A DNA stretch of 30,156 bases from a virus. The DNA lies in the IMG/VR virus record IMGVR_UViG_3300009550_000044, positions 1 through 30,156 of that record, one strand, 5' to 3'. This document shows, piece by piece, positions 1 to 4,546 of this stretch. Both the position numbers and the translations under genes were made by a program. Position 1 is the stretch's first letter. Each line of letters opens with the position of its first letter. The notes under the pieces are model-generated. The model was not told the DNA's origin, made no database searches, and saw only the letters and a list, made by a program, of their open reading frames with translations.

Positions 1-59
1 GGCATCTTGCTGGGCTTCGAGAGCCCACCTGTAATTAATTTTCTTTCTTCTGCATTCAT
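1..59 (-). CDS. Partial N-terminus, probable gp88/DUF7227-like phage protein
   Basis: Only the first 19 codons lie in the window; the gene runs off the left edge. The visible peptide is MNAEERKLITGGLSKPSKM, followed by a partial codon that must be Pro. An N-terminal Leu-Ser-Lys-Pro-Ser-Lys-Met-Pro stretch is what I associate with gp88-like (DUF7227) phage proteins, whose Cys-rich body would lie outside the window, so this is a family impression only. The start is well supported. An AGAAAGGAT ribosome site sits just upstream, and a TTGACA promoter with a short leader lies directly behind it (86-114). The same leader and ribosome site precede other small genes in this region, so this is probably an early gene. 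Confidence 0.5.
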   Translation of the reverse strand, partial: MNAEERKLITGGLSKPSKM

Positions 60-85
60 GATTATATCCTTTCTAATAATATCCC

Positions 86-114
86 ATATATAGTTTATTT
101 ACGGCACATGTCAA
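86..114 (-). promoter_or_regulatory. Sigma70-type promoter for the partial left-edge gene
   Basis: On the minus strand TTGACA (114-109) is followed after 16-17 nt by TATATA/ATATAT. A short leader, TATGGGATATTATTAGAAAG, then runs into the ribosome site and the ATG at 59. The leader is nearly identical to the one at 2849-2876. Confidence 0.7.
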
Positions 115-131
115 CCGGAAATAATTCTATT

Positions 132-178
132 GGCTTGCTGCTTGCCGCTTGTTGCTTGTGGCTTGCGGCTTTGCGCTT
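132..178 (-). repeat. Tandem 7-nt repeat array 1 (AAGCNNC on the minus strand)
   Basis: Read on the minus strand, AAGC recurs every 7 nt: AAGCCGC, AAGCCAC, AAGCAAC, AAGCGGC, AAGCAGC, AAGCC, with a degenerate unit in front. The fixed AAGC and final C with two free bases are shared with the arrays at 729-756 and 2628-2679. The array lies downstream of the DUF3846-like gene, past a GC-rich stem-loop. Confidence 0.8.
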
Positions 179-220
179 CGCCTTCAATTCACGCTTCTGG
201 ATCCAGTAGCCATGAACCAC

Positions 221-244
221 GCCCCGGACGCTGTGGTCCGGGGC
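221..244 (-). terminator. GC-rich stem-loop after the DUF3846-like gene (possible terminator)
   Basis: A perfect 9-bp stem (GCCCCGGAC at 221-229 with GTCCGGGGC at 236-244) has a 6-nt loop. It begins 8 nt past the stop codon of the minus-strand gene. No T-run follows on the minus strand, so it may protect or process the RNA 3' end rather than act as a simple intrinsic terminator. Confidence 0.45.
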
Positions 245-251
245 AGCAGGT

Positions 252-662
252 CTACGAGTCAAGGATGTCCTCCATAATCTTCAGGTTAGCGTCAGTCGCG
301 GGCACCACGAAGCAGGCATCACCAACAATGGTTGTCCAGTCGCGCCAATCAGGTGTGAGCTGGTCCTGGATCTGCCACATATACCAGTAACGCATCTGAG
401 ACGCGCGCCAGTTGTGCGGGCTGCCGTTCATCAGGCCCTCTTCATCACAGTACAGGTCGCCGTCCAGGTAATGTTTTTTTCGAACGTCTTCATAAGCAGC
501 TGGCACGATCTGCAACATGTCACAGCCGCAAAGCTCATACGCTCCATTCTCACCTTTGAATGGATACCCTCCGCCCTCTTCAGGCTCGGGCTGGTCCGTC
601 ACTGTGTGTGATGTTATTTTCTGCTTTATGTCAGCAGGTATTTTTAAAGCTAGATAGTCCAT
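252..662 (-). CDS. DUF3846-like protein
   Basis: This is a 136-residue protein of unknown biochemical role. Its middle and C-terminal part (residues about 70-126) has the pattern I associate with DUF3846: Cys-Asp-Glu-Glu-Gly-Leu, then Asn-Gly-Ser-Pro-His-Asn-Trp-Arg-Ala, then a Val-Gly-Asp-Ala-Cys-Phe-Val-Val strand. That family occurs in small single-domain phage and plasmid proteins of unknown function. The start is supported by an AAGGAG site (670-675 read in reverse) and by a TTGACA promoter at 691-719. A stem-loop follows the stop codon. The gene is monocistronic and points away from the structural module, which fits an early accessory gene. It is more GC-rich than its plus-strand neighbours. 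Confidence 0.75.
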   Translation of the reverse strand: MDYLALKIPADIKQKITSHTVTDQPEPEEGGGYPFKGENGAYELCGCDMLQIVPAAYEDVRKKHYLDGDLYCDEEGLMNGSPHNWRASQMRYWYMWQIQDQLTPDWRDWTTIVGDACFVVPATDANLKIMEDILDS

Positions 663-690
663 ATTATTTCTCCTTTTTAAGTTATATCAT

Positions 691-719
691 TTTATCCCAT
701 ACAAATGATATATTGTCAA
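691..719 (-). promoter_or_regulatory. Sigma70-type promoter for the DUF3846-like gene
   Basis: On the minus strand TTGACA (719-714) is followed by a 17-nt spacer and GATAAA (696-691), which is preceded by TATGG as a partial extended -10. The AAGGAG site and the ATG at 662 follow within about 30 nt. Confidence 0.65.
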
Positions 720-728
720 ATATTATTT

Positions 729-756
729 TGAGCTTGTTGCTTGCAGCTTGGGGCTT
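729..756 (-). repeat. Tandem 7-nt repeat array 2 (AAGCNNC)
   Basis: Four units in minus-strand orientation are AAGCCCC, AAGCTGC, AAGCAAC and AAGCTCA. The array follows the 5-bp hairpin CGAAT-TTTT-ATTCG (775-762, minus strand) at the end of the GC-rich block, and lies just upstream of the DUF3846-like gene promoter. Confidence 0.75.
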
Positions 757-936
757 GCTCCCGAATAAAAATTCGTACCATATAGCCGGCCCCCGCTGCG
801 CGCGCCTGGCCCGCCAAGTGCGTTCTCTTCTCACCACCAACTGTGCACGTTGCGGCAATAATAGAACGGTTCCCTCGGCGTTTTTAAGACCAGTGTGCCC
901 AGCAGTCCCTCGGGTCTGCAAATACCTGCCGAGCAC
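757..936 (-). ncRNA. Candidate structured RNA of unknown class
   Basis: Positions 781-930 hold 91 G/C in 150 nt, far above the surrounding AT-rich DNA. A TTGACA-N18-TATAAA promoter on the minus strand (970-941) would start transcription near 935. From there an 11-bp stem can form (936-926 with 905-895, including two G-U pairs). Further possible stems are 868-863 with 826-821, 855-849 with 841-834 (one bulge), 818-814 with 809-805, and a terminal hairpin at 775-762. An 84-codon frame from a GTG near 936 overlaps the block, but it has no ribosome site and a low-complexity Arg-rich composition. I do not recognise an RNA family; a coding explanation is not excluded. Confidence 0.3.
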
Positions 937-940
937 AATA

Positions 941-970
941 TTTATATGGGATTATAGTTGACAATGTCAA
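941..970 (-). promoter_or_regulatory. Minus-strand promoter reading into the GC-rich block
   Basis: TTGACA (970-965) is followed by an 18-nt spacer and TATAAA (946-941). Its -35 is half of the inverted repeat TTGACAATGTCAA (958-970). The other half gives a plus-strand TTGACA (958-963), but the hexamer 17 nt further on is GAAACT, a poor -10. Divergent promoters or an operator are possible; only the minus-strand promoter looks good. Confidence 0.5.
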
Positions 971-1014
971 GCGAATATGAGAAACTTTTTTAAATTAATC
1001 TAGAAAGGATAATT

Positions 1015-1281
1015 ATGGAAAAACAAGTACAAGAAATTTCAGTAGAAGATATTGAAATAAAAATACGAGAGTCTAAAATTTTTAGACTTAGATATTTTGC
1101 AAAGAAACATAACGATTACATAATTCGATATGGAATGGTATGCGATAAAATGAAATTTTGGGAAAGCAAAAATGGCGACATTTGTTTTACTTATTATGAC
1201 ATAGACGCAAACGGATACAGAACTGCAAAAGATATCGATTGGATACAAGGAGCGAAAGTTGCTAGTAAGGAGTTGCACTAA
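1015..1281 (+). CDS. Hypothetical protein, 88 aa
   Basis: I cannot assign this protein with confidence. The N-terminus is charged and helical. The C-terminal half (residues about 41-80) looks like a short beta-barrel, with a Tyr-Asp-Ile-Asp-Ala-Asn-Gly-Tyr-Arg pattern that faintly resembles the WYL_2/Sm-like phage proteins; this is a weak impression. The start is well supported by the ribosome site AGAAAGGAT 5 nt before the ATG, as seen at the other small genes here. Its stop codon overlaps the start of the next gene (TAATG), so it heads a small plus-strand operon. The only promoter candidate upstream is the plus-strand half of the TTGACA inverted repeat at 958-970. Confidence 0.7.
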   Translation: MEKQVQEISVEDIEIKIRESKIFRLRYFAKKHNDYIIRYGMVCDKMKFWESKNGDICFTYYDIDANGYRTAKDIDWIQGAKVASKELH

Positions 1282-1382
1282 TGAGATACATAAGCAAAGA
1301 AGGGTGGCTCTTAATTTTAATTACACTCGCAGGATTATATTTTCCTGCGAGGGCGATTGTGTTTTGGGGGTGGGGCATATGA
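1281..1382 (+). CDS. Small membrane protein, 33 aa
   Basis: A very short gene begins MRYISKEGWLLILITLAG and has a Leu/Ile-rich stretch followed by Trp-rich residues, consistent with one membrane segment. It looks real because an AAGGAG site lies 8 nt upstream of the ATG, the ATG overlaps the previous stop codon (TAATG), and the next gene starts inside its own stop (ATGA). Its function is unknown. The coding sequence contains a perfect 8-bp inverted repeat (1326-1333 and 1344-1351), which could form a hairpin ahead of the next start. Confidence 0.55.
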   Translation: MRYISKEGWLLILITLAGLYFPARAIVFWGWGI

Positions 1383-1612
1383 GAATGTATTGTAAAAACT
1401 GCGGTAAAAAGTTTTATGCCAAAACCTGGAGTGGATACCCCCAGACTGAATGGGGAGTGTCTGGCCGCGTCGAGGTCCCACCAGAGCACAAGCATTTTCA
1501 TAGCCTAAGTTGTATGAAAGAATGGCTCGCAAAAAATCACGAGGCAGTCACTTTATTCTTGAACTCCATGGGAAATAGTGATAATAATATCGAAACAAAC
1601 AACCATAATTAG
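1379..1612 (+). CDS. Small zinc-finger protein, 77 aa
   Basis: Cys-x2-Cys occurs at residues 5-8 (Tyr-Cys-Lys-Asn-Cys-Gly-Lys-Lys-Phe). About 37 residues later comes His-Phe-His-Ser-Leu-Ser-Cys-Met-Lys-Glu-Trp, which could supply the remaining ligands of a treble-clef or zinc-ribbon fold. The family is unassigned and the C-terminal tail is Asn-rich and probably disordered. I chose the ATG at 1379 because it overlaps the upstream stop as ATGA, which fits translational coupling. Upstream codons in this frame belong to the overlapping small membrane gene. A role in DNA or protein binding is inference only. Confidence 0.65.
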   Translation: MRMYCKNCGKKFYAKTWSGYPQTEWGVSGRVEVPPEHKHFHSLSCMKEWLAKNHEAVTLFLNSMGNSDNNIETNNHN

Positions 1613-1624
1613 AAAGGATAATTT

Positions 1625-2593
1625 ATGGAAAAGATAAGACTAAACCAACAGAAAAGACAGTTGCTAAAAAAAGAATGGCAACATACTGTCTATAACAATA
1701 TGCCAATGCAAGTCGAGGAAGATTTGCGATTGGCTCAAGAGAACTATCGTTCAGTTAGGGAAGATACTTGGGATAATGTAATCACACCCCAAGTAGAAAG
1801 AAATTTTCCAATGGAAGATATGAGAGTGCTACAAAAGTATAGTAGTAATTCTCATTACTCTCGCTTTACTGATACCGATAGTTGTTTCTACTTCAAACCT
1901 CAGTTTGCTGACCTAAGTGAAAGTCAATATAGTTTCACAATGGATATTGATGAATACTTAGCTTTGTATCACAAAGAGATACAAGCAAAAGGTCATCAAG
2001 CGACTATCAAAGTTGAGTATGATGAAACACAGAAACAAGAAAACCCTCACTACACAATGCAAAGACATGAGATGTCAAGGGACTTTGCTGACATAGCAAA
2101 AGCCAATGGTACTTCTGAAGATTACGCATTGTTTAATGATGGCAGAAACTATGGGTGGACTGAACACTCACCGAGTGTAAGCGATAGCGACTATGGTAAG
2201 TATCGCAAGGTAGTCGTTCATGGTAGTTGTCATTCTCGTTGTATGATGTTGGATAATGAAAGCGATTGGCTAATGCTCAAGACATTTGAGAAAGCTAAGT
2301 CAATGCTGACTAACGCACACCGAGAACTGTGGAAAGAGAAGAACTCACTCATAACTGATATGTCATCTATTATTGACCAAGCTAAATTCTTGGGAGATGT
2401 AGAGCAATATTGGACTAATGTAAGAGAATGTGTGAACTTCGATAACACAGACATTGGTAGAGAATTATCCATAGTAAGTGAACAGACCAAGACAAGACTT
2501 TCACAAGCTATGAATAACATAAAGCTAGACGATAAAGAACCAGAGTTAGTAGTTGTTAATGCAAGTGCTAGTGGTTTCTCTCTAGTGAATTAG
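1625..2593 (+). CDS. Hypothetical protein, 322 aa
   Basis: This soluble protein is rich in charged and Asn/Ser residues. It has helical N- and C-terminal regions and no membrane segment or signal peptide. The N-terminus (Lys-Arg-Gln-Leu-Leu-Lys-Lys-Glu-Trp, then a Glu-rich helix) and the C-terminal Ile-Asp-Gln-Ala-Lys ... Tyr-Trp stretch faintly recall the layout of Nmad5-type phage proteins linked to nucleotide modification, but I would not assign that family without a profile search. The start is supported by AGAAAGGATAATTT before the ATG. It is the last gene of the short plus-strand operon starting at 1015, and array 3 and a converging minus-strand gene follow. Confidence 0.75.
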   Translation: MEKIRLNQQKRQLLKKEWQHTVYNNMPMQVEEDLRLAQENYRSVREDTWDNVITPQVERNFPMEDMRVLQKYSSNSHYSRFTDTDSCFYFKPQFADLSESQYSFTMDIDEYLALYHKEIQAKGHQATIKVEYDETQKQENPHYTMQRHEMSRDFADIAKANGTSEDYALFNDGRNYGWTEHSPSVSDSDYGKYRKVVVHGSCHSRCMMLDNESDWLMLKTFEKAKSMLTNAHRELWKEKNSLITDMSSIIDQAKFLGDVEQYWTNVRECVNFDNTDIGRELSIVSEQTKTRLSQAMNNIKLDDKEPELVVVNASASGFSLVN

Positions 2594-2627
2594 ACAAGCG
2601 AGGCATGGTAGATATATCTGTAAGACC

Positions 2628-2679
2628 TCAGCTTGTTGCTTGCGGCTTGCCCCTGCTTGGAGCTTGGAGCTTGCGGCTT
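2628..2679 (-). repeat. Tandem 7-nt repeat array 3 (AAGCNNC)
   Basis: In minus-strand orientation the units are AAGCCGC, AAGCTCC, AAGCTCC, a 10-nt variant AAGCAGGGGC, AAGCCGC, AAGCAAC and AAGCTGA. The array lies between the converging ends of the 322-residue gene and the 43-residue membrane gene, past the terminator hairpin of the latter. Confidence 0.8.
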
Positions 2680-2695
2680 GGATTAAAGGAAGGTA

Positions 2696-2711
2696 GCCCT
2701 CCGAAGAGGGC
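2696..2711 (-). terminator. UUCG-tetraloop terminator hairpin of the 43-aa gene
   Basis: On the minus strand GCCCTC-TTCG-GAGGGC forms a perfect 6-bp stem with the very stable C(UUCG)G loop. It sits just past the stop codon at 2717. The downstream sequence is pyrimidine-rich but not a clean T-run. Confidence 0.6.
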
Positions 2712-2716
2712 GTTGG

Positions 2717-2848
2717 TTAATCGATGAATTGTTTTGCAATGTACAGAAATGACAGACCACACAATGCAAGTCCGAAGAGTGGTTGTCCTGCAACTGCACA
2801 CAACAAACCACAAACGTTTAGTAATATTACTGGTATTATAAATAACAT
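2717..2848 (-). CDS. Small membrane protein, 43 aa
   Basis: The peptide runs MLFIIPVILLNVCGLLCAVA, then a short Gly-Gln-Pro turn, then a second hydrophobic stretch ending in Ala-Lys-Gln-Phe-Ile-Asp. This fits a helical hairpin with two membrane segments. Start and stop are both well supported. An AGAAAGGAT site lies upstream of the ATG, a TTGACA-N17-TTAATA promoter sits behind it, and a UUCG hairpin follows the stop. A complete promoter-to-terminator unit around a 43-codon frame argues that it is a real, independently expressed gene. The function is unknown; membrane-acting early phage peptides of this size sometimes affect the host envelope or superinfection, but nothing here shows that. Confidence 0.65.
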   Translation of the reverse strand: MLFIIPVILLNVCGLLCAVAGQPLFGLALCGLSFLYIAKQFID

Positions 2849-2871
2849 ATATATCCTTTCTGTTAATATCC

Positions 2872-2902
2872 CATATTAACCCTATTCGCGACCATATGTC
2901 AA
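2872..2902 (-). promoter_or_regulatory. Sigma70-type promoter for the 43-aa membrane gene
   Basis: On the minus strand TTGACA (2902-2897) is followed by a 17-nt spacer and TTAATA (2879-2874). The leader TATGGGATATTAACAGAAAG that follows differs at only two positions from the one at the left-edge promoter. Confidence 0.7.
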
Positions 2903-3079
2903 GCGAGGGGTCCCTATAAAATATACATATCCACATAAAAGCAGGGGGGTGTACCCCAGATGTAGTATAAGGGGTCCCAATAGATACCACATATAGCCTT
3001 GTTTTATAGATTTACACGTGCTAAATTCATTTTCACTAAAAAACAAAAGTGCCAAAAAATTATAAAAAATTTTTTTCAA
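2903..3079. other. Divergent intergenic region before the terminase gene
   Basis: No gene is supported here. The stretch holds two copies of GGGGTCCC (2907-2914 and 2971-2978), a GGGG-TGTA-CCCC inverted repeat (2946-2957), and an A/T-rich tract up to the terminase ATG. I see no convincing sigma70 promoter for the late genes, although this is where one would be expected. Confidence 0.5.
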
Positions 3080-4546
3080 ATGCTAACGCCAGAACAAATA
3101 AACAACTTACCTCCTGATACAAAAAAGGAATATTTAAAAGCAGCACTGCTTCTTCAAGAAAAGAAACAAGACGAAGCAATTCGTAATGACTTTTTAGAAT
3201 TTGTAAAATACATGTGGCCTGAATTTATAGAAGGCGAACACCATAAAATCATGGCAGACAAATTTAATAAAGTTGCAAGCGGCGAGATCAAAAGATTAAT
3301 TATTAACATGGCACCTAGACATACAAAGTCTGAGTTTGCATCTAACTTCCTACCTGCATGGATGATTGGTAAACAACCTAATCTAAAAATTATCCAGGCC
3401 ACGAACAACGCTGAGTTAGCCGTGAGGTTTGGTCGTAAAGCCAAGTCACTCATCGACACGGAAGATTATCAAAAAATATTTAACACAAGATTACGAGAAG
3501 ACTCACAAGCCGCAGGTAAATGGGAAACCGCACAAGGCGGTGAATACTATGCAGCCGGTGTTGGCGGATCAATTACAGGTCGTGGTGCGGATCTATTAAT
3601 CATTGACGATCCACACTCGGAGCAAGATGCGCTGAACGTGGCTTCTTATGATAGAGTTTATGAATGGTATACATCAGGTCCACGACAACGTTTGCAACCT
3701 GGTGGTAGAATTATTGTAGTTATGACTAGATGGAGTGTAGCTGACCTAACAGGAAAACTCCAACGAGCACAAAAAGAGCCAAAGGCAGACCAATGGGAAG
3801 TGATAGAGTTTCCAGCCATCTTGCCATCAGGTTATCCAGTTTGGCCAGGGTATTGGAAGCTCGAAGAATTAGAAGCTGTAAAAGCATCCGTTAATATACA
3901 AAAATGGAACGCACAATACCAGCAAAATCCCACAGCTGCAGAAGGATCAATCATCAAAAGAGAGTGGTGGGTGTGTTGGGAGAAAGACGAGTTGCCACCA
4001 TTAATGCACGTGATCCAATCTTATGACACCGCGTTTATGAAGAAAGAAACCGCTGACTACAGCGCCATATCTACATGGGGCGTATTTAGACCAAGCGAGG
4101 ACGATGGACCGAGGCTTATTCTTCTTGACGTAGTTAAGGATAGATACGAGTTTCCAGAGTTAAGACGAATAGCAAAAGAGCAATACGACTACTGGAAGCC
4201 CGAAACGGTGATCGTGGAAGCAAAAGCATCGGGTTTGCCGTTGACCTACGAAATGCGTAAACTGGGCATACCGGTTATTAACTTTACACCAAGCAAGGGA
4301 AATGATAAACATACTAGAGTAAACTCAGTTGCTCCGTTATTTGAGTCAGGAATGATTTATTATCCGGACCGTAAGTTTACTGAAGAGATGATTGAGGAGT
4401 GCGCTGCATTCCCACTAGGCGAACACGATGACTTAGTGGATAGCATGACTCAAGCAGTAATGAGATTTAGGCAAGGTGGCTTTATAGATCATCCAGAGGA
4501 CTACGAGGATGAAGAGTTACCAGAACAGCAAAGGACGTATTATTAA
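3080..4546 (+). CDS. terL: Terminase large subunit
   Basis: This is the DNA-packaging motor that cuts concatemers and pumps DNA through the portal (488 residues from this start). The ATPase half has the Walker-A-like stretch Pro-Arg-His-Thr-Lys-Ser at residues 79-84 and a Walker B at Leu-Leu-Ile-Ile-Asp176-Asp177-Pro-His. The nuclease half shows Tyr-Asp316-Thr-Ala, Val-Glu380-Ala-Lys and His-Asp450-Asp451-Leu-Val-Asp454, matching the acidic triad of RNase H-like terminase nucleases. I prefer the ATG at 3080 (MLTPEQINN). An ATG at 2999 is in frame but would add 27 Lys/Phe-rich residues coded by AT-rich, non-coding-looking DNA. Neither start has a good ribosome site. The stop overlaps the next start (TAATG). 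No small terminase subunit is visible. Confidence 0.95.
   Translation: MLTPEQINNLPPDTKKEYLKAALLLQEKKQDEAIRNDFLEFVKYMWPEFIEGEHHKIMADKFNKVASGEIKRLIINMAPRHTKSEFASNFLPAWMIGKQPNLKIIQATNNAELAVRFGRKAKSLIDTEDYQKIFNTRLREDSQAAGKWETAQGGEYYAAGVGGSITGRGADLLIIDDPHSEQDALNVASYDRVYEWYTSGPRQRLQPGGRIIVVMTRWSVADLTGKLQRAQKEPKADQWEVIEFPAILPSGYPVWPGYWKLEELEAVKASVNIQKWNAQYQQNPTAAEGSIIKREWWVCWEKDELPPLMHVIQSYDTAFMKKETADYSAISTWGVFRPSEDDGPRLILLDVVKDRYEFPELRRIAKEQYDYWKPETVIVEAKASGLPLTYEMRKLGIPVINFTPSKGNDKHTRVNSVAPLFESGMIYYPDRKFTEEMIEECAAFPLGEHDDLVDSMTQAVMRFRQGGFIDHPEDYEDEELPEQQRTYY

Noticed and set aside
132-178. CRISPR-like array
   Set aside because: The repeat unit is 7 nt with no spacers and no cas genes, so it is a simple tandem repeat.
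130-390. 86-codon plus-strand frame over array 1 and the end of the DUF3846-like gene
   Set aside because: It lies antisense to a well-supported gene, with Cys/Ser-rich repeat-derived sequence and no ribosome site.
780-930. tRNA gene in the GC-rich block
   Set aside because: No cloverleaf with a T-loop GTTC pattern and acceptor stem of the right spacing could be drawn on either strand.
682-936. 84-codon minus-strand frame across the GC-rich block
   Set aside because: It starts with GTG and has no ribosome site. It has an Arg-rich low-complexity translation, ends inside the promoter of the next gene, and its periodic part comes from the 7-nt repeat. Reported as a candidate RNA instead, with the coding option kept open.
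2628-2990. 120-codon minus-strand frame over the repeat array and promoter
   Set aside because: It runs through the promoter, the real 43-aa gene in another frame, the terminator hairpin and the 7-nt array; no ribosome site.
2999-3079. Upstream in-frame start for the terminase gene
   Set aside because: It would add 27 residues of Lys/Phe-rich sequence from AT-rich DNA with no ribosome site. The start at 3080 gives a typical terminase N-terminus.
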